Counted from the first letter of the stretch, positions 24,337-32,574 are shown. The stretch is DNA of 34,881 bases from an uncultured Alphaproteobacteria bacterium (GCA_937888635.1 CALARG010000057.1:1-34881), one strand, 5' to 3'. The notes: generated by a model not told the origin, from the letters alone. Numbers and translations are program-made.

Positions 24337-25296
24337 ATGTCAAATATAGTATTGGAATCTTTGTTAAAACCACTGGAAGAATTCTATAAACCGTCATTTG
24401 TAGAAGAAATCGCCATCAACCATGCGGGCGAAGTATGGATGCGTCTGCACGGCGCACGCGTCCCATGGGTATCATACCAGGCCGAAGTATTAAGCAAGCA
24501 ATACTTGGTTGACCTGATACACACAATTGCAAACATATATGAACGCCCATTTGATCCGATTCATGGCATGCCGGTGGTATACGCCACCCTGCCCGGCAAC
24601 CATCGTTTCACAGCCATCGCGGGCCCAAATGTTCAATATGATGAACGCGACCTGACTGGCGGCGTTGCATTAAACATTCGTGGTGGTGGTGCACATGAAA
24701 CCAGTTTTGAAAACTATCACCTGAAACGCGGCCAAGAATTGTTAAAGGTTAAACCACGCGAAAACGTTCGTCCCGACGACCCATATGAACGATTAATGAG
24801 CGCGATTAACGACGGCAGTCCCATCCTTATATCTGGTGCAACGGCAACAGGTAAGACGACATTTTTAAATCACATGTTAACATTGATTAATAAAAACAGC
24901 CGTGTTATAACAGTAGAAGACACGCGTGAAATTCGTGTTCCTCAGGCGAATCGGGTACACCTGGTATTATCACGAACCGAACAATCCAATGACATGAACT
25001 ATGCGCGCCTGCTGGATTTAGTTGTTCGTATGACACCTGATGTTATCATTGGTGGCGAAATATCAACTGATAACGCTGCGATTTTGTGGGAAATGTTGGG
25101 CACTGGCCACGACCATTTCTATACAACAATTCACGCCGAAAATGCCGAAGCCGCCTATGCCGCATTTGCGGACCGAATTTTACACACACAGCCTGCATAT
25201 AATCGTACTGATTTGATTGCAGAAATGAAAAAGAAAATTCGTGTTGTGCAATTGTCACGCGATGGCGCCCTGCGCGCAGTCACCGAAGTGGTTTAA
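24337..25296 (+). CDS. virB11: VirB11-type secretion ATPase
   Basis: A 319-aa hexameric ATPase of the type IV secretion family (VirB11/TrbB/CagA-system type). Walker A GATATGKTTFL (about 167-177), Asp box VITVEDTREI, Walker B PDVIIGGEIS and His box TTIHAENAEAA are complete. The N-terminal domain includes EIAINHAGEVWMRLHG. It energises pilus assembly or substrate transfer at the inner membrane. No other vir/trb gene is in the window, so it is either an orphan or one part of a scattered system, as happens in some alphaproteobacteria. The upstream TTG at 24301 overlaps the promoter; the ATG at 24337 is preferred. Confidence 0.88.
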   Translation: MSNIVLESLLKPLEEFYKPSFVEEIAINHAGEVWMRLHGARVPWVSYQAEVLSKQYLVDLIHTIANIYERPFDPIHGMPVVYATLPGNHRFTAIAGPNVQYDERDLTGGVALNIRGGGAHETSFENYHLKRGQELLKVKPRENVRPDDPYERLMSAINDGSPILISGATATGKTTFLNHMLTLINKNSRVITVEDTREIRVPQANRVHLVLSRTEQSNDMNYARLLDLVVRMTPDVIIGGEISTDNAAILWEMLGTGHDHFYTTIHAENAEAAYAAFADRILHTQPAYNRTDLIAEMKKKIRVVQLSRDGALRAVTEVV

Positions 25297-25311
25297 TAAA
25301 AAGGTAAAATT

Positions 25312-25527
25312 ATGACAAAGAACGACAGACCAATAATATCGGATCCATACATTGAAATCCCTGGCACCACAATGGAAGAACGGCTGGATAAATATCACGA
25401 AGACAAAATGGAATATTCGCGCATTCGCGAGGAAGAGCGCTTGAACGCCCCCAGTTTTATTTTTTCTGTCATTGATACATTTGATAAAATCAAAGATTTC
25501 TTTAAATCAAAAACCAAGACCAGATAA
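25312..25527 (+). CDS. Small hypothetical protein, 71 aa
   Basis: Starts 15 bases after the virB11-like stop with an AAAGG site, so it is in the same transcript. The highly charged product has an N-terminal part with MEERLDKYHEDKMEYSRIRE, probably helical, and a C-terminal amphipathic stretch FSVIDTFDKIKDFFKSK. No signal peptide. Not recognised; a VirB11 accessory role is possible only by position. Confidence 0.7.
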   Translation: MTKNDRPIISDPYIEIPGTTMEERLDKYHEDKMEYSRIREEERLNAPSFIFSVIDTFDKIKDFFKSKTKTR

Positions 25528-25555
25528 AAAAACGCCCAATCGGGCGTTTTTTTAA
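25522..25555. terminator. Bidirectional terminator (71-aa gene / corA)
   Basis: AACGCCC (25531-25537), loop AATC, GGGCGTT (25542-25548) with flanking A- and T-runs. Confidence 0.85.
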
Positions 25556-26436
25556 ACAATTCTGCGCCGTATTGCGCCAAACAACGCAAACCCCAACAAC
25601 AATACCATTATAAAGATAAATATCGCCGTTGCAGCCTGGTCATATTCCGCAAACGGCAATTTCATATTCATCCCGTAATAGCCAACAATAACCGTTGGCA
25701 CCACCAAGATAATATTCCACATGGTCAAACGATTAATATTCGTATTTGAATCCATATTAATAACACTTTCAAATGTTTCCTTAATTGACTTCAACATTTT
25801 ACTGTATGATGTCACAACCTCGGTCGCCTGGGCCAACTCAATCCTGGCATCTTCGGCCAGCTCTTGGGCCTCGTCTGTTTTAACGAAACCACGAACCTTT
25901 TCTAATTTGTCCAGCACCGCCACATTACCGCGTATACCCGCCATATACAGCGTATAACTGTTTTCAACTTCTAACAAATCCATCAATTCTTTTTTGCGAA
26001 TCCGTTCCAGCAACACACGCTTTGACGCCAAAACACGCTTGTTCAATTCTTTTAACATTCGCAGATACGATTCGGCGATATAGTAAATAATGTTCAAAAT
26101 AAATTCTTCGCGCGAAGTCTTTTCAGACTTCTTTATTCTGTCCAGCAAATCGCAACGCTTGCGACAAACGGTGATAACACGACTGGACGAATAAATAATA
26201 GACAGCGGCTCTGTATGCCACAATGTATCCGATTCGCGATTAATAATTGGGAAACGAACGATAATAACCTTGTAATCATCTTCTATTTCCAAACGCGGCT
26301 GTTCATCAGGGTCTAAAATGTCAGATATCGTATCTTCGTCAATTTTGTATTCTGTCTGCAGTTTTTCAAAATCTTCGTGATCAGGATTCCCCACATTAAC
26401 CCACGAGAATGTCTTTAATTTTTCCGTCACAAACAT
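25552..26436 (-). CDS. corA: CorA family Mg2+/divalent cation channel
   Basis: A 294-aa inner-membrane channel. The cytoplasmic N-domain is acidic (ILDPDEQPRLEIEDDYKVIIVRFP), the long stalk helix runs through the middle, and two C-terminal transmembrane helices flank the selectivity motif YGMNMKLP. The extreme C-terminus is basic (FGAIRRRIV), as in CorA. Start choice: an in-frame ATG at 26442 lies only one base from the AAAGGAG site (26444-26450), while the ATG at 26436 has the ideal 7-base gap. Pentameric assembly and Mg uptake follow from the family. Confidence 0.93.
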   Translation of the reverse strand: MFVTEKLKTFSWVNVGNPDHEDFEKLQTEYKIDEDTISDILDPDEQPRLEIEDDYKVIIVRFPIINRESDTLWHTEPLSIIYSSSRVITVCRKRCDLLDRIKKSEKTSREEFILNIIYYIAESYLRMLKELNKRVLASKRVLLERIRKKELMDLLEVENSYTLYMAGIRGNVAVLDKLEKVRGFVKTDEAQELAEDARIELAQATEVVTSYSKMLKSIKETFESVINMDSNTNINRLTMWNIILVVPTVIVGYYGMNMKLPFAEYDQAATAIFIFIMVLLLGFALFGAIRRRIV

Positions 26437-26576
26437 TGGCATTCTCCTTTGGTTTTATCGCCACCAGTTTAAAACCAAAAAACAAAAAAATCAACAAAAT
26501 CCTAGGATAACAAAACCATATTTTTTCGCCCCACCCCATGATAAAATCTAAACAAATATTACCTAAGGCAAAAACA

Positions 26577-27032
26577 ATGGCACCAAAAACCACTAAAAAA
26601 TTCAAACACAACACCAGCGCATTTACAATCGCCCACTATATTTTACTGTTCCTGGTCACTGGCCTTTGCATTTCAATAATTGCCTGGATAATGATAAGTC
26701 GCAATAACAACAAATCGCCACAAACAGTGGTACATATAAAAAACACCGACCCATGTGTCCAGCGCATAAATGAAATCGTCACAAAAATGTGGGCATTTAA
26801 CCCAGATGCCATCCCACAAAAGTATTGGAAAATCGCAAACGACTATCTAAATCAAACAATAACAACACGAACATACGGCATCTGCGAAGATGTTGCATAC
26901 ACATGCCACACTGGCCAAATTATGCGTGATTGCAACCCCTGCGCCGTACCCGCGGCCCGGGATTATGCGATGCAAATTCAAATTTCAGACCTAATCCAAG
27001 GAAACTGCGCCCCCGAATCACAACAAAATTAA
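26577..27032 (+). CDS. Membrane-anchored protein with Cys-rich periplasmic domain, 151 aa
   Basis: A basic N-terminus (KTTKKFKHN) is followed by one transmembrane helix, about IAHYILLFLVTGLCISIIAW, giving a type II topology. The periplasmic part has TDPCVQRINEI and a later cluster (GICEDVAYTCHTGQIMRDCN, then PCAVPAARD and NCAPES), six cysteines in all. The start at 26577 follows TAAGGC; an earlier ATG at 26538 lacks a site. Not recognised. Its stop overlaps that of the convergent gene in the shared TTAA. Confidence 0.72.
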   Translation: MAPKTTKKFKHNTSAFTIAHYILLFLVTGLCISIIAWIMISRNNNKSPQTVVHIKNTDPCVQRINEIVTKMWAFNPDAIPQKYWKIANDYLNQTITTRTYGICEDVAYTCHTGQIMRDCNPCAVPAARDYAMQIQISDLIQGNCAPESQQN

Positions 27033-27751
27033 CGTTTCTTAAACGGCTGCAATAGCAACTGTAAAAAATATGGCGTATCTGTTTTTGTGATAATTTTGCG
27101 CAATTTATCACGATGCGCATCCGACAAGACCAGGCATCCCGTATCAACACCGTGTCGCGCACACCAGTCCTTGAACACCTGTTGCTTTTGACGTTCGCCC
27201 TGCATTTCTGCATCATTCAAATTCGGATTATTGAAATTCATTACAAATTCATAAACATCACGTGGATGAAATTTAAACCCGACCCCCAACAGGAAACACA
27301 ACACCCGCCCCCAGTCCATATACATATCTAATTTTTTTGCATAATCAAATCGCGCCACCGGATTTGCTGCCCAAATATATTGTGCATAGTAATAAGACAC
27401 ACGCGCTGCATCATCCATACACCGATTCGCATAAACATTCTTATTTTTGCACGCCAAATCACAGCCTATTTTGTAAAAATACTCTAACTTATACGCATCT
27501 TTTACAATTTCATCGTGCGTCAATCCGGGAATATTATAATCATACTGAAACCGATATGTTGTTTTAAATCCCGCATCACAAATACTTTTGTCTAAATTAG
27601 CCGCACTGGATTTTATATCTGCATACAGTTCAATTTGCCTGTCTGCATATTGCGCGGGCAACTCTGCGCGCCCTGGATACAGGCCATCTGTCACCTGACG
27701 CACAGATTCTTTTAAATCATTTACTGTAAACAAATCACCATTTTGAATCAT
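27029..27751 (-). CDS. Hypothetical protein, 240 aa
   Basis: The start is taken at ATG 27751; a longer in-frame version to 27769 adds a Cys-rich lead (CCFC) without a clear site. The soluble protein is rich in Tyr, Asp and Lys, with GFKTTYRFQYDYNIPGLTHD and YYYAQYIWAANPVARFDYAK, and several cysteines. No signal peptide or known motif. It converges with the 26577 gene and shares its last three bases, so no separate terminator exists between them. Not recognised. Confidence 0.65.
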   Translation of the reverse strand: MIQNGDLFTVNDLKESVRQVTDGLYPGRAELPAQYADRQIELYADIKSSAANLDKSICDAGFKTTYRFQYDYNIPGLTHDEIVKDAYKLEYFYKIGCDLACKNKNVYANRCMDDAARVSYYYAQYIWAANPVARFDYAKKLDMYMDWGRVLCFLLGVGFKFHPRDVYEFVMNFNNPNLNDAEMQGERQKQQVFKDWCARHGVDTGCLVLSDAHRDKLRKIITKTDTPYFLQLLLQPFKKR

Positions 27752-27792
27752 ATTACAAAAACAACACAAAATTAATTACAGTCAAACAGAAA

Positions 27793-28668
27793 TCATCTTC
27801 CTGCAACCTTCTTTTCGGTATCCAACATGGCTTTAAATCGGGCTGCAAAATTTGCAACATTACGCTTTTTTAGTTTCAATGACGGATTGCTATCATCACA
27901 TTCTACCTGCCTTGCTTCATCTGGCCCACCCTGCAGTTCATCTTCATTATCGGTATAAAATACCGGGAATTTCGCATTATGAATGCGCAACCTAAAAAAG
28001 TCATTATCTTGATTATAGACTTTATATGCAGACCATACCCTGTCCAAACGCACAAAATCCGAACAATCATACGACTGTTCCAACAGTCCTGAAATACATT
28101 CTGTTGCATCACGCCCTGAATCAAAGAAAAAGCGCAACGGGAACAATTCCTGGCGATTTTTTTCAACGACATTACACAGCAAACTGTTCAAATCAAATAA
28201 ATTTTGTGGTCGGATTCCCATAGTACGCATATATTTTCCCCGCGTGGCGCAATCCCTGGCCTTGCTGTAATGCTGGCTCAAAATATGTGGCTGACTATAT
28301 ACCGCATAAAATTTCTGATTATCTAATTTAAAAGATTTTGGAAATTCACAAAAATTTGAAATCGCTTCATTATGCTCAACAATATTTTCGTTCAGAATAT
28401 CAAAGCAGACCTCTCTCCATAAAATTTTCTCTTCCAAGTCTTGTTCGCGCACACACGCCGGGAATTTCACACCTTCTGGCATTTTACATATTCTAATATT
28501 ATAAACCATATTATAGCCCTGGCGATTTTGCAATTCCGCCGGCCGCATCCGCCCCCGGTATTTTAACCTGCCGAACGAAAAACCATGTAAAACCCAATTA
28601 TTTTTCTCGCATAATGAATTAGTAATTTTATACATAAACTCTGGGTTTAAATATTCTTGTTTAACCAT
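27793..28668 (-). CDS. Hypothetical protein, 291 aa
   Basis: The start at 28668 is supported by a GAGG site. The cytoplasmic protein is rich in aromatic residues and Cys, with HGFSFGRLKYRGRMRP near the N-terminus, VYSQPHILSQHYSKARDC in the middle and a basic tail (LKLKKRNVANFAARFKAML). No transmembrane or signal sequence. It lies 41 bases before the 240-aa gene on the same strand, and the two probably form a unit. Not recognised; their similar length and composition suggest lineage-specific genes. Confidence 0.65.
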   Translation of the reverse strand: MVKQEYLNPEFMYKITNSLCEKNNWVLHGFSFGRLKYRGRMRPAELQNRQGYNMVYNIRICKMPEGVKFPACVREQDLEEKILWREVCFDILNENIVEHNEAISNFCEFPKSFKLDNQKFYAVYSQPHILSQHYSKARDCATRGKYMRTMGIRPQNLFDLNSLLCNVVEKNRQELFPLRFFFDSGRDATECISGLLEQSYDCSDFVRLDRVWSAYKVYNQDNDFFRLRIHNAKFPVFYTDNEDELQGGPDEARQVECDDSNPSLKLKKRNVANFAARFKAMLDTEKKVAGR

Positions 28669-28800
28669 AATAAAGCCTCGCAATTAATTGACATATTATT
28701 TTTTTATACAACATATAAGAAGATTTTCGCAATGTCAACAACAATGCGCATATATTAAAAAATACGATGTACCGAACCGTTATACCCACTGATAAAAATT

Positions 28801-28825
28801 AAAACCGGCGAAATGCCGGTTTAAA
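28801..28825 (-). terminator. Terminator of tRNA-Pro(GGG)
   Basis: AAACCGGC/GCCGGTTT stem with a 5-base loop (28802-28822), T-rich on the minus-strand 3' side. The stem is identical to that behind tRNA-Pro(CGG). Confidence 0.8.
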
Positions 28826-28831
28826 TTTTTA

Positions 28832-28908
28832 TGGTCGGGGTGACAGGATTCGAACCTGCGACCCCTTGCACCCCATGCAAGTACTCTACCAGGCTGAGCT
28901 ACACCCCG
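28832..28908 (-). tRNA. tRNA-Pro (anticodon GGG)
   Basis: Acceptor CGGGGTG/CACCCCG, anticodon stem CTTGC/GCAAG with loop ATGGGGT giving GGG, T loop TTCGAAT and encoded CCA. 77 nt. Confidence 0.95.
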
Positions 28909-28956
28909 AACAACGCACCGATATTAACCCACCCAAATAAAAATTACAATATTTTT

Positions 28957-29853
28957 TTATTCAAACATCTGCAATTGAATACCATGTTCATTACAAAACT
29001 CATAAAAAAATTCCAAAAACGCCTGAACCTTGGCACTTTTAATCTTTAATGGATTACCAAAACATGTCAAAATATATTCATAATCAAAGTCTATATTCGG
29101 CACCTCTACCATCCTTTTATTACCGCACCATTCTGGCATTAATGCAATACCCGCCCCATCAGATACCAATTGATAAATAATTGATGCAGAATCAGCCGTT
29201 GTATTTAATTTTTTTGCCCGCTTTAACAAGAAATTAAATTCTGGATATTGCAAAAATTTTTGGCGAATACACAGGTCATAATTTTCCAACATATCATCCA
29301 TATCTTTTGGCGCACCACGTTTGTACATATATTCTGGCGTACTGTAAAACTTTGCCTTGGTTTTAAATTTAAACAATGCCTTGCCTGGAATTTTACTGAT
29401 ATTTCGCGCATCAATTATTGTAATATCCGGGCTGAACATATTCATATGACAGTTTGTTAAAATATCCAGACGCAGTTTTGGATACTTGGCATAAAACTTT
29501 GATAATTCTGTCAACATACCGCAACTGGCAAAGCCCTCTTCTGTCCAAACAGACAAAAACCCCGTTAACTCTTCTGGCGCGGTTAAATTTTCCAACAAAT
29601 TATCCAGTGCCTGTGAAATAACCTCTATATCAGAATACAATTGTCGCGTAGCATTTGTTGGCACACTGCCCGCCGAACTGCGTATCAACAGCGATGTTTT
29701 AAACTTCGCCTCTAAATCTGCAATCATCTTTGACAGATTAGAATGCTTTATACCATTTCGTTCTGCCGCCGCCTGAATTTGCCCAACATCAATAACCTCT
29801 TTCAGCGCCAACAATTCCCTAAACAATGCCACTTTTGTTTTTATCGTTGCCAT
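28957..29853 (-). CDS. LysR-type transcriptional regulator
   Basis: A 298-aa regulator. The N-terminal winged HTH (about 1-62) includes QIQAAAERNGIKHSNLSKMI and DLEAKFKTSLLIRSS, the LysR layout. A periplasmic-binding-like effector domain follows, with GFLSVWTEEGFASCGMLTE and VSDGAGIALMPEW, the latter highly typical of the family's second lobe. The start at 29853 follows AAGGGG; an upstream in-frame codon (29874) lacks support. The effector and targets are unknown. A 270-bp upstream gap with repeated TAGGAA motifs may be its operator region, shared with the divergent HTH gene. Confidence 0.88.
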   Translation of the reverse strand: MATIKTKVALFRELLALKEVIDVGQIQAAAERNGIKHSNLSKMIADLEAKFKTSLLIRSSAGSVPTNATRQLYSDIEVISQALDNLLENLTAPEELTGFLSVWTEEGFASCGMLTELSKFYAKYPKLRLDILTNCHMNMFSPDITIIDARNISKIPGKALFKFKTKAKFYSTPEYMYKRGAPKDMDDMLENYDLCIRQKFLQYPEFNFLLKRAKKLNTTADSASIIYQLVSDGAGIALMPEWCGNKRMVEVPNIDFDYEYILTCFGNPLKIKSAKVQAFLEFFYEFCNEHGIQLQMFE

Positions 29854-30127
29854 TTCCAACCCCTTTTTATACATAATACCTATTTTTTTAGGAAATCACA
29901 CCAAAATTCAAGCAAAAAACCTAGGAACAAATACCCAAAATCATAAGAAAAGAAACTTAAATTAGGAAGTATTTCAAGGTTATTTTCCCAGGAATCCAAG
30001 CCTTTCGTACGATTGCCTACCTATTTTCATACACCCACGCGACAAAAACAGCAATAAAAGATTAATAAAAACATATTTTATAATAGAACCATAACAACAA
30101 AGCAATAAAACTAAAGGAGAAAAATAA
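29854..30127. promoter_or_regulatory. LysR / HTH divergent regulatory region
   Basis: A gene-free gap of 274 bp. The motif TAGGAA occurs at 29889, 29922 and 29963, with CAGGAA at 29990, all in the same orientation. A perfect -10 TATAAT (30079-30084) faces the HTH gene, with no convincing -35. An AAAGGAG ribosome site (30113-30119) precedes the HTH ATG. Confidence 0.4.
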
Positions 30128-30376
30128 ATGACACATAACGATGTATGGAGTGCAATTGACCACTTTGCAAATGCACACAACATGACCTGTTCAGGCTTGG
30201 CGAAATACAGTGGTTTAGATCCAACAACATTTAACAAATCCAAACGCTATTCAAAATACGGTCAACCGCGCTGGCCATCCACTGGCAGCATTGCAAAAAT
30301 ACTCAGTGCCACTGGCTGCAACATAAATGACTTTTTAAAGTTTTTCCGTACTGTTGATTTAAATGCGGACCGATAG
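30128..30376 (+). CDS. Short HTH protein (N-domain of S24-type repressor)
   Basis: An 82-aa DNA-binding protein. The sequence HNMTCSGLAKYSGLDPTTFN plus KSKRYSKYGQPRWPSTGSIA and KILSATGCNINDFLKFF matches the HTH half of alphaproteobacterial Cro/CI-like regulators, which usually continue into a S24 (LexA-like) peptidase domain of about 130 residues. Here translation ends right after the HTH, with no peptidase remnant downstream, so autocleavage cannot control it. A strong AAAGGAG ribosome site and a perfect hairpin terminator bracket it, suggesting a functional gene rather than a fragment. Confidence 0.78.
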   Translation: MTHNDVWSAIDHFANAHNMTCSGLAKYSGLDPTTFNKSKRYSKYGQPRWPSTGSIAKILSATGCNINDFLKFFRTVDLNADR

Positions 30377-30382
30377 TCAAAG

Positions 30383-30416
30383 AAAATAATGGGCATAAAT
30401 TTGCCCATTATTTTTT
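30383..30416 (+). terminator. Terminator of the HTH gene
   Basis: A 12-bp stem, AAAATAATGGGC (30383-30394)/GCCCATTATTTT (30403-30414), with a T-run. Confidence 0.9.
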
Positions 30417-30431
30417 GGGAAAACACACGTA

Positions 30432-30480
30432 TTGCTGCACCACCACGGGTGGTGTATTATTTATTTGTCCGGACAAATAA
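30432..30480 (+). promoter_or_regulatory. Promoter with two palindromic operators for the Cys-rich peptide
   Basis: TTGCTG (30432-30437) and TATTAT (30455-30460) are 17 bp apart. The whole spacer is one inverted repeat, CACCACC-ACG-GGTGGTG (30438-30454). Directly after the -10, 30461-30480 is a perfect 20-bp palindrome, TTATTTGTCCGGACAAATAA, covering the expected start site. The -35 is weak (3 of 6), which would fit activator control. Confidence 0.6.
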
Positions 30481-30507
30481 CAACAAAACAAACAAAGGAA
30501 AGAAAAA

Positions 30508-30615
30508 ATGTCAAAATCTGAAAATAAAAATGGAAAGTGTAAAAACTGTTCAAACACACACGACGGCGGTTGCAACAAAAAATCAGAATGCGATAAAAAA
30601 ATGTGCGACAAATAA
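30508..30615 (+). CDS. Cysteine-rich micropeptide, 35 aa
   Basis: A 36-codon ORF with an AAAGGA site, its own promoter and palindromes, and a strong terminator (30622-30644). The product is Lys/Asn-rich with five cysteines: GKCKNCSNTHDGGCNKKSEC, then KKMCDK, a spacing of C-x2-C-x7-C-x5-C-x4-C, plus one His. There is no signal peptide, so in the reducing cytoplasm the cysteines more likely bind a metal or sense redox state than form disulfides. It may be a metallothionein-like or metal-buffering peptide; this is inference. Not recognised as a named family. Confidence 0.65.
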   Translation: MSKSENKNGKCKNCSNTHDGGCNKKSECDKKMCDK

Positions 30616-30616
30616 A

Positions 30617-30650
30617 AAATCCCCCCACAAAAACAATGTGGGGGTTTTTA
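30617..30650. terminator. Bidirectional terminator (micropeptide / acyl-CoA synthetase)
   Basis: CCCCCAC (30622-30628), 9-base loop, GTGGGGG (30638-30644), T-run on the plus strand and AT-rich run on the minus strand. Confidence 0.85.
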
Positions 30651-30664
30651 TATGCAATCAAAAA

Positions 30665-32347
30665 CTACTTATCTTCACCCAAACCAATTGTATTCTTGAT
30701 TGGGTCAACAATCGTTTCCTTGGCACTGTCCAATGTTCGTATCAACGCGCGACGAATCTTGCCACTGATTGTCATAGGCAATGTATCCACATATTCAATT
30801 ATACGCGGACATTTATAGTGCGCCGTACGCGACTTTACATGATTTTGCAATTGACGCGTCAGGTTATCTGTTGCCTGGAAATATTTATTCAGAACAATTG
30901 TCGCCTTGACCGCCTGGCCACGCGCCGCATCCAAAACACCGGTGACCGCGACTTCGCGAACAGACGGATGTTCCAACAGAACACTTTCAACTTCAAACGG
31001 GCTAACACGATATCCACTGGTTTTAATCAGGTCATCATTACGACCAACAAACCAATAATACCCATCCGAATCGCGGTACGCCATATCGCCTGTGTGATAA
31101 TATCCATCACGCGATACGGTCGCGGTTAATTTTTCATTTTTATGGTACCCTTTGAACAACCCTAATGGCCATCCCGCCTTTAACGAAATACAAATTTCAC
31201 CGACGGTATCAGGTTCACTAATCTGACGACCGCGTTCATCCAGAATTTGTATATCCCACCCAGCGGCCGGCATACCCATAGAACCCGGCTTTGGTTCAAT
31301 CCATTGGTTGTTAAACAACAAAACACATGTTTCTGTTTGCCCAAAACCTTCGCGCAGTTTGATACCGGTAATGTCAAAGAACCGTTCATATACCTCTGGA
31401 TTTAACGCCTCGCCTGCGATTTCTGCCTTGCGCAGGCTGGACAAATCATAGTGTGCCATATCTGCATGAATCATCATCTTGTATGCGGTTGGCGGTGCAC
31501 AGAATGATGTAATCTTGTTTTCTGATATTGCGGTCAACAAATCATGCGCTGTAAACACACGCGCAAAATCAAACACAAACACTGTTGCACCCGCCAGCCA
31601 CTGGCCATACATTTTACCCCATGAACACTTGGCCCACCCAGATTCAGACAAAGTAAAGTGAATATCATTATCGCCCAATTGTTGCCAGAACACAGCCGTA
31701 TTTATATGCCCCAACGGATATGCAAAATTATGCGCAACCATCTTCGGCATATCAGTGGTACCACTGGTAAAATACACAACCATTGTGTCATTGTTTTCAT
31801 TTGGTACACGTTCAAATGTTTTTGGGCATGTTTCACACGCATCTGCAATTTCAGCACTGTCAATCAACTGAATATCCGTCGCATCACCAATCGCATTTTT
31901 GATTTCTGTGACAATTACCCCATCATCAAACGCAACTACAGTATGTGCGTTGGCGGCGTCCAAACGAAACTTAATATCTTCTGTTTTCAATTGGTTGGTT
32001 GACGGAATTGGAATAACCCCCATCTTGTGCATCGCCATCATCAAAACCCAGTATTCCCAGCGACGGCGCATAAATAACAGCGCCGTATCACCGCGTGTCA
32101 ACCCACGCATCGTCAGGAAATTAGCCACGGCATTTGACATTTCTGCCAGCATTTTAAAAGTTATTTCCTTTTTTTCACCACTATCATTAACCCATAAGAC
32201 CGCAACCTTGTCCGGCGTTTCGCGCGCAATAACATCCACAACATCGTATGCAAAGTTAAAGTTTTCTGGGATATTTGGTCGGGCGTTTTGAACATAATCA
32301 TCATAATTTTCAAATACATCTTTGTTCAAGAAACGTGTCGCAAACAT
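30665..32347 (-). CDS. Acyl-CoA synthetase (AMP-forming, medium-chain/acetate type)
   Basis: A 560-aa ANL-family enzyme that activates a carboxylic acid to acyl-CoA through an acyl-adenylate. P-loop-like VVYFTSGTTDMPKMVAHN, the A5 motif EGFGQTETC, the A7-A8 hinge YYHTGDMAYRDSDGYYWFVG plus DDLIKTSGYRVSPFEVE, and the A10 catalytic Lys in TISGKIRR are all present. The ACSM-like pattern (SGWAKCSWGKMYGQWLAG) points to acetate, propionate or medium-chain acids rather than long-chain substrates. Full length. AAGGAAG precedes the ATG, with a TTGTAA-N16-TATATT promoter upstream. It may work with PFOR in acetyl-CoA metabolism. Confidence 0.92.
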   Translation of the reverse strand: MFATRFLNKDVFENYDDYVQNARPNIPENFNFAYDVVDVIARETPDKVAVLWVNDSGEKKEITFKMLAEMSNAVANFLTMRGLTRGDTALLFMRRRWEYWVLMMAMHKMGVIPIPSTNQLKTEDIKFRLDAANAHTVVAFDDGVIVTEIKNAIGDATDIQLIDSAEIADACETCPKTFERVPNENNDTMVVYFTSGTTDMPKMVAHNFAYPLGHINTAVFWQQLGDNDIHFTLSESGWAKCSWGKMYGQWLAGATVFVFDFARVFTAHDLLTAISENKITSFCAPPTAYKMMIHADMAHYDLSSLRKAEIAGEALNPEVYERFFDITGIKLREGFGQTETCVLLFNNQWIEPKPGSMGMPAAGWDIQILDERGRQISEPDTVGEICISLKAGWPLGLFKGYHKNEKLTATVSRDGYYHTGDMAYRDSDGYYWFVGRNDDLIKTSGYRVSPFEVESVLLEHPSVREVAVTGVLDAARGQAVKATIVLNKYFQATDNLTRQLQNHVKSRTAHYKCPRIIEYVDTLPMTISGKIRRALIRTLDSAKETIVDPIKNTIGLGEDK

Positions 32348-32375
32348 CTTTCTTCCTTTGTTTTGTGCAAAATAA

Positions 32376-32403
32376 AATATACCGCACAGATTCCAAATTA
32401 CAA
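32376..32403 (-). promoter_or_regulatory. Probable acyl-CoA synthetase promoter
   Basis: Minus strand: TTGTAA (32398-32403), 16-bp spacer, TATATT (32376-32381). Confidence 0.5.
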
Positions 32404-32467
32404 ATAAAAAATGAAATTTAACGATTGATTTTTTCTATAAAAGGTCGCATAATCGGTCGGCAGTTTG

Positions 32468-32538
<71 letters not shown>

Positions 32539-32544
<6 letters not shown>

Positions 32545-32574
32545 GAAAATTCAAACCGGCATTTCGCCGGTTTT
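32539..32574 (+). repeat. Left 36-bp direct repeat (attL-like)
   Basis: Starts with the last six bases of tRNA-Pro (CGACCA) and runs through the terminator stem AAACCGGC/GCCGGTTT. Identical over 36 bp to 34703-34738. A similar but not identical site follows tRNA-Pro(GGG) on the other strand (28801-28836). Confidence 0.85.

Noticed and set aside
28801..28836. Third copy of the 36-bp repeat as an occupied att site
   Set aside because: It differs by an insertion and substitutions, has no second partner nearby, and is simply the terminator of a sister tRNA-Pro.
30389..31129. 246-residue plus-strand frame over the micropeptide and the acyl-CoA synthetase
   Set aside because: It crosses two terminators and lies antisense to a clear enzyme gene.
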